Source: Chloroflexota bacterium
GTDB taxonomy: Bacteria > Chloroflexota > Dehalococcoidia > Dehalococcoidales > UBA2162
NCBI GenBank assembly: GCA_016202525.1
Contig: JACQOM010000175.1
Span: 1 to 6,969, forward strand
DNA: 6,969 nucleotides
Direction: 5' to 3'
Part shown: piece after piece, positions 1 to 5,749 of the stretch
How positions within the stretch are numbered: position 1 is the stretch's first letter
How the letters are laid out: each line of letters starts with the position of its first letter
Made by a program: the position numbers and the translations under genes
The notes under the pieces: model-generated
The model's input: the letters and a program-made list of their open reading frames with translations, nothing else
What the model was told of the DNA's origin: nothing
Databases searched by the model: none

Positions 1-288
1 ACCGAGTGGCAGAGCCGGCATCAGCAACTATCGGCCGACCTGGAACAACTCAAGACTCTGCTGTCCAATCTCAGGCAGAAGCGGGAATTGCTGGCACCCG
101 ATATCGATGCCAAATTGCTCGAGGTCTATAGCGGGCTTAGAAAACAGAAAGGGATAGCCGTTGCCAGGGTAGAGCAGGGGATATGCCGCGCTTGCCGGAT
201 ATCATTGTCGGTGAGTGAGCTGCAACAGGTAAGAAGCGGCAAGCCGGTAAGGTGCAGTAGCTGTGGACGTATCCTTTTCCTGGCTTGA
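1..288 (+). CDS. C4-type zinc ribbon protein (DUF164/CT398-like), C-terminal part
   Basis: The reading frame is open to the left edge, so this is the last 95 residues of a longer protein. The visible part starts with a charged helical stretch rich in Q, L, K and E (about residues 1-55), which looks like the end of a coiled-coil hairpin. It finishes in a four-cysteine zinc ribbon: CRAC at residues 62-65 and CSSC at 85-88, about 20 residues apart. Long coiled coil plus C-terminal zinc ribbon is the plan of the zf-RING_7/DUF164 family. Members are thought to bind nucleic acid or proteins, but their exact role is not settled. The next gene on the same strand is a small RNase HI; these two families are often neighbours in bacteria, for example in actinobacteria, which supports a nucleic-acid role. 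An internal TTG at 88 is not the real start, because the coiled coil continues upstream of it. Confidence 0.85.
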   Translation, partial: TEWQSRHQQLSADLEQLKTLLSNLRQKRELLAPDIDAKLLEVYSGLRKQKGIAVARVEQGICRACRISLSVSELQQVRSGKPVRCSSCGRILFLA

Positions 289-317
289 GAAAGGGTACTA
301 TTCGGTTTTAAATCTCC

Positions 318-382
318 GAGATTGCCACCCTTCGACTTCCTTCGACAAGCTCAGGATGAGCGGAATGGTCTCGCAATGACAG
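318..382. repeat. Palindromic intergenic repeat (REP/MITE-like)
   Basis: The ends are GAGATTGCCAC (318-328) and GTCTCGCAATGACAG (368-382), which share the inverted core ATTGC/GCAAT. The middle holds TCGACAAGCTCAGGATGAG (342-360), where GCTCA and TGAGC can form a short hairpin. From memory, both the ATTGCGAG...GGCAATCTC ends and the TCGACAAGCTCAGG core are widespread repeats in environmental bacterial genomes. Here the two motifs are combined in one unit. The repeat is open in the RNase HI frame, so it can be mistaken for an N-terminal extension of that protein. Family membership is from recall, not from a search. Confidence 0.6.
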
Positions 383-444
383 GGGAAGCAACGCAACGGC
401 AATCTGAAGCAACCAAATGCAAACAGAACCGGAAAAAGAGAAAC

Positions 445-846
445 TTGAAAGTAGAAAGAGCGATAATATTTACCGATGGCGCCTCCCGAGGGAATCCCGG
501 GCCGGCGGCTATCGGGGTCCTCATAAGAGATGAGCAGGGCAGGCTGATGGCTACGGTTTCTCAGGCCATCGGCACGGCAACTAATAACCAGGCGGAATAC
601 CGGGCAATGATTGCCGCTCTGGAAAAAGCCATCGGACTGGGTGTGCGCCAGGTCGAGGTATATTCCGACTCAGAGCTACTGGTCAAACAAATCAACGGGC
701 AATACCGCGTGAAGAATGAGTCCCTGAAGTCTCTCTATCAGCGGGTAAAACTGTTGCAGGGTCAGCTTGATGCTTTTACTCTCAAGTACGTGCCGCGCGA
801 GCAAAACCGGGAAGCCGATAGACTGGCCAATAACGCCCTAGCATGA
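445..846 (+). CDS. Small ribonuclease HI family protein
   Basis: This is a predicted cytoplasmic endonuclease that cleaves the RNA strand of RNA-DNA hybrids, with a single RNase H fold of 133 residues. From the TTG at 445, the four acidic metal ligands are all present: D11 in TDGASRGNPG, E51 in NNQAEY, D75 in YSDSE, and D125 in EADRLAN near the C-terminus. The DGASRGNPG and EADRLAN signatures match the RVT_3-like subfamily, which is shorter than E. coli RnhA and lacks its basic handle. The frame is open back to a TTG at 322, but those 41 extra codons run through the intergenic repeat and encode low-complexity polar sequence. The RNase fold begins right after TTG 445, so I chose that start. 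Only a weak purine-rich ribosome site (GGAAAAAGAG, 431-440) precedes it. It follows the zinc-ribbon gene on the same strand and faces the MFS gene, 42 bases away. Confidence 0.88.
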   Translation: MKVERAIIFTDGASRGNPGPAAIGVLIRDEQGRLMATVSQAIGTATNNQAEYRAMIAALEKAIGLGVRQVEVYSDSELLVKQINGQYRVKNESLKSLYQRVKLLQGQLDAFTLKYVPREQNREADRLANNALA

Positions 847-888
847 AGCTGATAAGTTTTGCCAGCAATGTCATGCCGTGACCCGGTA

Positions 889-2121
889 TTATTCTTTAAT
901 CAGTGTCGCAATGCCCAGCATGGCGATGAAAGCGAGCGCAGCCCCGAAATAGAAGGGGGCCGACGGGTTGATGGCATCCCACATCCAGCCGGCAATTACG
1001 CTGGCCGGTAGAAGCGCGAAGCTGACCACGCCCTGGTATAGTCCGTAGGCAGTGCCCCTCTTTTCTGCGGGTATGAGGTCGGCGATAAATGCCCGGCCGA
1101 CCCCCTCGAATGCTCCATAGTATAAGCCGTAGCCGGCAAAAAGCAGCCATGTTTGCCAGATGTTTGAGGCCAGGGCGAACCCCAGATAGATGAGAGCATA
1201 AATAGACCAGCCCATGATTATAACCCGCCGGCGTCCTATCTTGTCCGAAAGTATCCCCATCGGCAGTGCACTCACGGTATAGGTGATATTAAACAGCACC
1301 AGCATCAGTATTACCTGTACCAGAGGGACATCAAGGTGCTGTGCCCTGAGGATAACGAAGAAATCACTGGAGTTGCCCAGCATAAAGATGGCGGTAATCG
1401 CCAGGAATATCTTGAAACGAATGTCGAACTTGACCTTCGGCACTGGCACCGGCTGCCCCGTTTGCTGGCTAACACTGGCTGCGCGTCTTTTCTCCCTTTC
1501 GCGGACAAAGAGAATCAGTACCAGTACGGCGAGCACGGCCGGGATAATACTGCCCAAAACCAGCTTCTGGTATGTCTTCAAGGTCAGGTCTATGGCGCGT
1601 CCCTCTGTGGCATAAATGATAACAGCGGCAATGCCCAGGCCCACTACGGAGCCGGCGGTGTCCATTGCCTGACGTAAGCCGAAGCCCCGCCCTCTTTCAT
1701 CCTTAGAGAGAGAATCGGCCAGTAAAGAGTCCCTTGGCGCTGAGCGGATACCCTTGCCGACTCTATCGGTCATCCTGATAGCGGTCACCGCCCCCCAGCT
1801 TGTGGCTATGTACATAAATGGCTTGGCAATAGTGGCCAGGCTATAGCCGCACACGGTCAACAGCTTGGGACGGTTTATCTTGTCGCTGAGACGGCCGCTG
1901 AATATTTTAAGGACCGCCTCGGTGCTATCGGACAACCCGCCGACCAGACCGATAATCGCTGTTGTTGTTCCCAGCACATTGGCGAGAAAGAGGGGTAAAA
2001 TGGTGAACATCATCTCGCTGCTGACATCGGTCAGCAGGCTGGTGAGACCGAGAAAGAATACGTTAGGGTGAAGACCCCAGATTTTCTTTTGCCTGGCATC
2101 GGTTTTTGTCGCTTCTGTCAT
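889..2121 (-). CDS. MFS transporter, probable drug or metabolite exporter
   Basis: This is a 410-residue inner-membrane carrier of the major facilitator superfamily with a 12-helix two-lobe pattern. The loop motif A occurs in both halves: GRLSDKINRPK at residues 76-86 and GILSDKIGRRR at 289-299. A strongly conserved cytoplasmic stretch, DRVGKGIRSAPRDSL, lies at 119-133. GFGLRQAMDTAGSVVG (147-162) resembles the glycine-rich motif C of proton-driven antiporters. A charged central loop (about 207-236) separates the lobes. The ATG at 2121 follows the stop codon of the PadR gene with no gap. A good ribosome site, GAGGAG, lies inside the end of the PadR gene. Translational coupling to a PadR repressor suggests efflux of a toxic compound that the regulator senses, directly or indirectly. 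The substrate cannot be read from the sequence. Confidence 0.9.
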   Translation of the reverse strand: MTEATKTDARQKKIWGLHPNVFFLGLTSLLTDVSSEMMFTILPLFLANVLGTTTAIIGLVGGLSDSTEAVLKIFSGRLSDKINRPKLLTVCGYSLATIAKPFMYIATSWGAVTAIRMTDRVGKGIRSAPRDSLLADSLSKDERGRGFGLRQAMDTAGSVVGLGIAAVIIYATEGRAIDLTLKTYQKLVLGSIIPAVLAVLVLILFVREREKRRAASVSQQTGQPVPVPKVKFDIRFKIFLAITAIFMLGNSSDFFVILRAQHLDVPLVQVILMLVLFNITYTVSALPMGILSDKIGRRRVIIMGWSIYALIYLGFALASNIWQTWLLFAGYGLYYGAFEGVGRAFIADLIPAEKRGTAYGLYQGVVSFALLPASVIAGWMWDAINPSAPFYFGAALAFIAMLGIATLIKE

Positions 2122-2442
2122 TTACTTCTCCTCGATTACTTCGGTAACCAGCTCGCGGATTTTACTGCGGGACTCAGCGAGGGCAGTCTTGCCCTTTTTG
2201 GTAATAGTGTAATAGTTGCGCGCCCGGCCGGCGACTACCCTGGGTTGGCGAGTCAGGTAGCCCTCTGTTTCCAGGCGTTGCAGCGTGGGATACAGCGTCC
2301 CCGGGCTGAGCTGGTAGCCGTGCCTTGCCAGTTCTTCACGTATCTCGACGCCGTAGATTGGCTCTTTGGAGGCGTGGTAGAGGATATGAATCTTGATAAA
2401 TCCCGGAAAGAAGTCTTTCAGCATAGCAATTGGTGACATCAT
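2122..2442 (-). CDS. PadR-family transcriptional regulator
   Basis: This is a 106-residue winged-helix repressor, the usual size for the short PadR class. The N-terminal helices contain the typical IYGVEIREEL segment (29-38). The recognition helix follows in SPGTLYPTLQRLETEGYL (46-63), a hallmark of PadR. A basic wing, AGRARNYYTITKKG, spans 71-84. A short C-terminal helix (about 87-106) would form the dimer contact. Family members usually repress their own operon and a neighbouring efflux gene, and release DNA on binding a small molecule. The gene is joined end to end to the MFS gene and preceded by a promoter-embedded palindrome. The start may be M1 (2442), M2 (2439) or M7 (2424). None has a Shine-Dalgarno sequence. 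I keep M1, which would give a leader of only about 15 bases. Confidence 0.92.
   Translation of the reverse strand: MMSPIAMLKDFFPGFIKIHILYHASKEPIYGVEIREELARHGYQLSPGTLYPTLQRLETEGYLTRQPRVVAGRARNYYTITKKGKTALAESRSKIRELVTEVIEEK
2125..2133 (-). promoter_or_regulatory. Ribosome binding site for the MFS gene
   Basis: On the minus strand this reads GAGGAGAAG, ending three bases before the ATG at 2121, with only the PadR TAA between. It lies within the last codons of padR, so translation of the exporter is probably coupled to that of the repressor. It also fixes ATG 2121 as the start. Confidence 0.7.
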
Positions 2443-2451
2443 CGGATAATA

Positions 2452-2468
2452 ATATCGCCTTACGATAT
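2452..2468. promoter_or_regulatory. Probable PadR operator, perfect inverted repeat
   Basis: ATATCG (2452-2457) and CGATAT (2463-2468) are perfect inverted 6-mers separated by 5 bases. They cover the -10 and the predicted transcription start of the padR-MFS promoter. PadR proteins typically bind AT-rich dyads in their own promoters, so this is the natural candidate for autoregulation. The binding partner is inferred. Confidence 0.6.
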
Positions 2469-2491
2469 AATGAATCGGTTATATTTGTCAA
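2464..2491 (-). promoter_or_regulatory. Sigma70-like promoter of the padR-MFS operon
   Basis: On the minus strand, a perfect -35 TTGACA (2486-2491) is followed after 16 bases by TATATC (2464-2469) as the -10. Transcription would start near 2457, about 15 bases before the padR start codon. The -10 overlaps the inverted repeat at 2452-2468, so a bound repressor would block the polymerase. Confidence 0.65.
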
Positions 2492-2579
2492 GAGTTTTAT
2501 AAGGATTTACAGAATGTGAGTTAGTTCAGATAGGTCGGTGACATATTCCGGCTCAGATTGTTTCTTGTAGCGAGTTAAC

Positions 2580-2731
2580 AACCCTATCCCCTTAATCCCC
2601 TTTCCCTATGAGGGAAAGGGGAGAGGGTTTTAAGAGGGGGGCTACGCCCCCCTCTTTTCTACTTGTTCCCCCTCTCCTGTCAGGAGAGGCTTCGCCGTAG
2701 CTCAGCCGAACGTGGGTAAGGGGGTGAGGTC
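2580..2731. repeat. GC-rich hairpin cluster, intergenic repeat
   Basis: This is the main structure in the long gene-free stretch 2443-2826. It contains three perfect hairpins. CCCCTTTCCCT/AGGGAAAGGGG (2597-2607/2611-2621) has outer arms AACCCT/AGGGTT (2580-2585/2624-2629). AAGAGGGGGGC/GCCCCCCTCTT (2632-2642/2646-2656) has a 3-base loop. CCTCTCCTG/CAGGAGAGG (2671-2679/2681-2689) has a 1-base spacer. The tail ends in AAGGGGGTGAGG (about 2718-2729). The composition resembles the CCCTCTCC...GGAGAGG repeats scattered between genes in many environmental genomes. The flanks 2492-2579 and 2732-2788 hold no gene that I can support. Confidence 0.6.
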
Positions 2732-2788
2732 ACTCAAAGGTTTGCCGAATGAAAAAGTGTTACCATGCATATAAACCAATACAGACGG

Positions 2789-2817
2789 TTGACGATGGAA
2801 CGACTACCAGATATAAT
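2789..2817 (+). promoter_or_regulatory. Promoter of tRNA-Phe
   Basis: A -35 of TTGACG (2789-2794), a 17-base spacer and a perfect TATAAT (2812-2817) make this the best promoter in the window. The start point would be near 2824, only about three bases before the mature tRNA 5' end. The precursor would therefore carry almost no leader. Confidence 0.8.
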
Positions 2818-2826
2818 AACCTTTGC

Positions 2827-2902
<76 letters not shown>

Positions 2903-2972
2903 CCACAATCCGGCTGACAGAAGCAGGGAGACCAGTAACGAACCGAGTAGAGCTAGTGACCTTATCCCAGAC

Positions 2973-3590
2973 TTAACCGATTCTTAGCTCTATTATTCGT
3001 GCGACTATAAACAGGATAATCCCGATTCTTAATAATACCCCACTCTGAAATGTCAGAAATCTTTTTGCTAAGGGCATAATCCCAACCAATAACCCCATTA
3101 TCGTAATGCTTGCCGAAAAAGCGATTAAGAATGAAACTGCTAGAATAGTCGAATGACTGGTTGAACGACCAGCTAATAGCGTAGCAATAATCCAAGATAC
3201 AACCCCAAGAACAAAACCAGCGATTATAGCAAATTGAGTTGGATTTATACTACGTAAACTCGTGATAAGTCGGTAAAATCGTATTACTATTGCCAGTATA
3301 ATCATCCCTACTAGAAACCCTAAAATTAGGGCTACAGTTTCAAGTATACGTCCGTTGCCTATGTCTTTGGTGAAGGCTGAAAACTCAAGCATTAAGATTA
3401 CAACCATAGTCAAGATGATAGCCCCTATTATCCACAGCCACCGCAATGAACCTCTGCGAGTAACTGTATCTTGTAGTTCTCCTAACAAATACTCATCTAT
3501 TTTTTTGTATATTGACTTTGGTACAAGTATCTCCATCCCCGCTAGAATGCCCGCAAGCATATCGAAAAATATCTTTATTTGATTTGTCAT
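2973..3590 (-). CDS. Unrecognised five-helix membrane protein
   Basis: I do not recognise this 205-residue protein. A partly amphipathic, mostly soluble N-terminal part (1-47) ends in a basic patch (RRGSLR, 45-50). Five hydrophobic segments follow, at about 51-70, 82-105, 119-141, 147-172 and 184-202. Little sits outside the membrane, and there is no signal peptide or catalytic motif that I can name. The ATG at 3590 is supported by a Shine-Dalgarno sequence (AAGGGAG on the minus strand, 3600-3606), 9 bases upstream, and by a promoter further up. The gene lies opposite to and between two tRNA genes. It is richer in A and T, with many ATA, ATT and AAT codons, than the zinc-ribbon, MFS and PAC2 genes, which hints at separate acquisition. 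It could be a small accessory or immunity-type membrane protein, but nothing in the sequence shows that. Confidence 0.7.
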   Translation of the reverse strand: MTNQIKIFFDMLAGILAGMEILVPKSIYKKIDEYLLGELQDTVTRRGSLRWLWIIGAIILTMVVILMLEFSAFTKDIGNGRILETVALILGFLVGMIILAIVIRFYRLITSLRSINPTQFAIIAGFVLGVVSWIIATLLAGRSTSHSTILAVSFLIAFSASITIMGLLVGIMPLAKRFLTFQSGVLLRIGIILFIVARIIELRIG

Positions 3591-3627
3591 TTTTCTACAC
3601 TCCCTTGTAGTTGTCCTCTTGGCACAG

Positions 3628-3657
3628 ATTCTAGTCCCTTATGTGGACTTACGTCAA
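3628..3657 (-). promoter_or_regulatory. Promoter of the five-helix membrane protein gene
   Basis: On the minus strand, TTGACG (3652-3657), an 18-base spacer and TAGAAT (3628-3633) form a good -35/-10 pair. Transcription would begin near 3621, giving a leader of about 30 bases that carries the AAGGGAG ribosome site. The gene therefore appears to have its own promoter, divergent from that of tRNA-Gly. Confidence 0.6.
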
Positions 3658-3687
3658 TTCAGATAGTCGGATATTGTTGTCTACGGC

Positions 3688-3716
3688 TTGTTTTAGCGTT
3701 CATTTTCGTGTAGAAT
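3688..3716 (+). promoter_or_regulatory. Probable promoter of tRNA-Gly
   Basis: TAGAAT (3711-3716) is a good -10, 17 bases after a weak -35, TTGTTT (3688-3693). The predicted start near 3723 gives a leader of about 13 bases before the tRNA. The -10 matches the hexamer seen at three other proposed starts in the window. Confidence 0.45.
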
Positions 3717-3735
3717 TTATGCGTAACCTTAGCGG

Positions 3736-3812
3736 GCGGAAGTAGTTCAGCTGGCTAGAACGCCTCCTTGCCAAGGAGGAGGTCGCGAGTTCGAATCTCG
3801 TCTTCCGCTCCA
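3736..3812 (+). tRNA. tRNA-Gly (anticodon GCC), CCA encoded
   Basis: It forms a complete cloverleaf. The acceptor stem is GCGGAAG/CTTCCGC (3736-3742/3802-3808). The D stem is GTTC/GAAC, with a GG-containing loop. The anticodon stem is CCTCC/GGAGG around TTGCCAA, with GCC at 3770-3772. The T stem is GCGAG/CTCGT with one G-U pair, and the T loop is the canonical TTCGAAT. The discriminator is U73, followed by an encoded CCA. A run of five T follows shortly after and may help end transcription, but no separate hairpin stands before it. Confidence 0.96.
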
Positions 3813-3891
3813 GCCTTTTTATCCCATTTTCATGATGGATAACCAGTCGGTGACTTAACTGTAATCATAATTTGCCCCGAGTTGACTTCCC

Positions 3892-3900
3892 TGCTAGAAT
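3892..3900 (+). promoter_or_regulatory. Extended -10 promoter of the PAC2-family gene
   Basis: TGCTAGAAT is an extended -10 (TG, one base, then TAGAAT at 3895-3900), with no good -35 at the normal distance. Its predicted start falls at about 3907, on the GTG start codon itself. This implies a leaderless transcript, in line with the lack of any Shine-Dalgarno sequence there. Confidence 0.5.
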
Positions 3901-3906
3901 AGTGTC

Positions 3907-4812
3907 GTGAGATTACGTGCTCTGGAAGTCAATGAGCCGCTACCGGTACTCAAGGAACCCCATGCCCTGGTCATGTTACAACCCTGGATAGATGTGGGCA
4001 ATGTGGGTACGCTGATGCTTACCTGGCTGGAAAAGTATTTCAAGGCTAAGGATTTGGCCAGGCTGGCCAGGCCGGGCGACTTCTTCGATTTCACTCGCTA
4101 CCGCCCCACCTCTTATTACAGGGAGGGGCGCCGCCAGGTAGATGTGCCTAACAGCTTTATCACCTATGGCACTCAGGAAGCCGGCAATGATTTCCTCTTC
4201 TGTCATCTTCTGGAGCCTCATAACCACAGTGAGGTCTATGTCGACTCGCTGGTGCGTCTACTGAAGCAGTTTGGCGTCAAAAGATATTGCCTGCTCGGCA
4301 GCATGTATGATTATGTGCCTCACACCAAGCCATTGCTGGTGACCGGTGGAGCCTTCGGCAAAAGGGCGGAAGAGGAGCTGGCGAGGTTGGGCATCGAGTC
4401 GAGTACCTACCAGGGTCCTACCACCATTCTCACTTTAGTGCCGCAACGTTCCATAGAGATGGGGATGGAGACCATGAGCCTCCTGGTGCATTTGCCGCAG
4501 TATACTCAACTCGATGATGACTATATGGGAGCGATGCGGCTGATGAAGGTGCTTGGCTCGCTATATAACCTGCCGGAGGATGCGGAGTATGCCAGAAAGG
4601 CTGAGCAACAGATGGAGCAGATTAACCAGGCATTGGAGGGGAACCCGCAGTTGAAGGTTATCGTCGAGCAACTGGAGACCCATTATGAAGCGCGGGCGCA
4701 AAGGAAGAAGGAAGAGGAGAGACCCAAGTTGTCGCCTGAGATAGAGAAGTTCCTCATGGAAATGGACAAGCGTTTCCGCGAAGGCCCCGGCGGGACGCCG
4801 CCGGCCCGTTGA
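3907..4812 (+). CDS. PAC2 family protein
   Basis: This 301-residue cytoplasmic protein matches the PAC2 (proteasome assembly chaperone 2-like) family known in archaea and bacteria. Its biochemical role in bacteria is not established. The family pattern starts at once: ALVMLQPWIDVGNVG (20-34), followed by a conserved loop with RPGDFFDFTRYRP. After the PAC2 core (about 15-215), the protein ends in a charged helical tail (about 220-301) with a likely coiled coil and the segment LSPEIEKFLMEMDKRF. Bacterial PAC2 proteins often carry such C-terminal helices. The GTG at 3907 is the start because the conserved N-terminus follows directly and an extended -10 sits at the right distance for a leaderless mRNA. 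It is alone in its unit: a tRNA lies upstream and an unrelated orphan downstream. The family call is firm; the function is unknown. Confidence 0.85.
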   Translation: MRLRALEVNEPLPVLKEPHALVMLQPWIDVGNVGTLMLTWLEKYFKAKDLARLARPGDFFDFTRYRPTSYYREGRRQVDVPNSFITYGTQEAGNDFLFCHLLEPHNHSEVYVDSLVRLLKQFGVKRYCLLGSMYDYVPHTKPLLVTGGAFGKRAEEELARLGIESSTYQGPTTILTLVPQRSIEMGMETMSLLVHLPQYTQLDDDYMGAMRLMKVLGSLYNLPEDAEYARKAEQQMEQINQALEGNPQLKVIVEQLETHYEARAQRKKEEERPKLSPEIEKFLMEMDKRFREGPGGTPPAR

Positions 4813-4890
4813 CCGCATGCGGGCGGGCTAAGCATGTAGTGTCCTGTCAGGGCAATTGCTGAGCCTAATTACTCAGACACAGTAATGTAC

Positions 4891-4896
4891 TAGAAT
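4891..4896 (+). promoter_or_regulatory. Possible -10 element before the 234-residue orphan gene
   Basis: TAGAAT lies 13 bases before the ATG at 4910. The -35 region is poor, and a 5-base inverted repeat CTGAG/CTCAG (4859-4863/4872-4876) lies just upstream. A start near 4903 would leave a leader of about 7 bases without a ribosome site, as for the PAC2 gene. Confidence 0.3.
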
Positions 4897-4909
4897 TGGT
4901 GTTCGTCCA

Positions 4910-5614
4910 ATGGATAAAATTGGCATAGAGATAGCTCGTCTCTGGGACAATGTTGACGATGATGGTTGGGTCTCGGCAAACGATGGAAGTTCCCAGGGCA
5001 AAATCCACACAGACTGGGAAGAAGGAAACCATCTCAAAAAAATGGGCAAGGCTCTCAGACACTTTCCCAGGAAGGTTCCAGACCAATATTCCCATGAGAT
5101 TCGAGAAGAAGGCGAATTTCCCTATTTAGTGCTCCGTGCTCATGCAGACAATCTAGGGCATACACTCCTCGATGTAGCAATGAAAAGTACCAGGACGAAC
5201 AAACTTCTCCGTCCGGGAGCTGATTACTCTAAAAAGGTAGACATCTTCGCGCCAGGCCGGCTTCACACCGACTTGGTCAAATCGCTGACCCGTGACGAGT
5301 TTGACGGAGAGCGCCTTGTTTCCTTCAAGGTTGAGCCTTCGGCAGTCCATCGACTTGGCGAGTTACTGTTGAGATTTTCAGAAAGACAACGCGATAGTGG
5401 TCTATTGAAATATCGAATACTGAGATGGTCACCGAACCCTGATGACGACACGTTAGTAGAATGGGAGCATCCCAAATTGGAGTGCCCCAAACGTCCTAAG
5501 ATGGATCCCACACTAGCGGAATGGGAGCGCCTCAAAAAGAAGCACCCGACACCCGAAGAAAAAGCGATGAAAAAAGGTTGGACGTTTGGCCCGAACGATT
5601 GGTATGTGCCTTAG
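4910..5614 (+). CDS. Unrecognised 234-residue soluble protein with internal repeat
   Basis: I do not recognise this protein. It is hydrophilic, with no signal peptide or membrane segment. The N-terminal 60 residues are acidic and mixed (RLWDNVDDDGWVSA). A central part (about 70-170) alternates strand-like and helical segments, including LRAHADNLGHTLLDVAM and VHRLGELLLRFSERQ. The C-terminal third has two copies of a 20-residue unit centred on EWE (184-186 and 204-206): TLVEWEHPKLECPK and TLAEWERLKKKHPT. The 60-base period is also visible in the DNA. The ATG at 4910 has no Shine-Dalgarno sequence. The gene ends in tandem stops, TAG then TGA. It stands alone between a PAC2 gene and a convergent VWA gene. 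A small two-layer domain of the kind seen in immunity proteins would fit its size, but this is a guess. Confidence 0.65.
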   Translation: MDKIGIEIARLWDNVDDDGWVSANDGSSQGKIHTDWEEGNHLKKMGKALRHFPRKVPDQYSHEIREEGEFPYLVLRAHADNLGHTLLDVAMKSTRTNKLLRPGADYSKKVDIFAPGRLHTDLVKSLTRDEFDGERLVSFKVEPSAVHRLGELLLRFSERQRDSGLLKYRILRWSPNPDDDTLVEWEHPKLECPKRPKMDPTLAEWERLKKKHPTPEEKAMKKGWTFGPNDWYVP

Positions 5615-5731
5615 TGACCATTTCCGAAACTAAATGGAGTTAGGGGTTCACCCAGAAGGGGATAGGCTTTCGACTGAATTCTACCAGGGAATTTGGGATG
5701 TTCCCCTTTTGTCTTAAGGTAGAGTGGTCAC
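5614..5731. repeat. Nested inverted repeats between convergent genes
   Basis: The gap between the orphan gene and the VWA gene has two nested 7-base inverted pairs: GTGACCA/TGGTCAC (5614-5620/5725-5731) and AAGGGGA/TCCCCTT (5656-5662/5702-5708). A smaller hairpin, GGGAA/TTCCC (5687-5691/5701-5705), is followed by CTTTTG and could be a weak terminator for the plus-strand gene. The whole may be a structured transcript end or the remains of a small palindromic element; the sequence alone does not decide. Confidence 0.4.
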
Positions 5732-5749
5732 CTATTTACTGACGTGAGG

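Noticed and set aside
2068..2436. Open frame of 122 codons on the plus strand
   Set aside because: It is antisense to the well-supported PadR gene and matches no known family; the same applies to plus-strand frames at 1283-1677 opposite the MFS gene.
2632..2658. Perfect 11-base hairpin followed by TTTT, like an intrinsic terminator
   Set aside because: No plus-strand gene ends upstream of it, and it is one of several hairpins in the same repeat cluster.
3882..3887. TTGACT as a -35 for the PAC2 gene
   Set aside because: It lies only 7 bases before TAGAAT, far too close, and there is no -10 at 16-18 bases downstream.
4804..4828. GC-rich dyad around CCGCATGCGG at the end of the PAC2 gene as a terminator
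   Set aside because: There is no following T run, and the dyad begins within the last codons; too weak to call.
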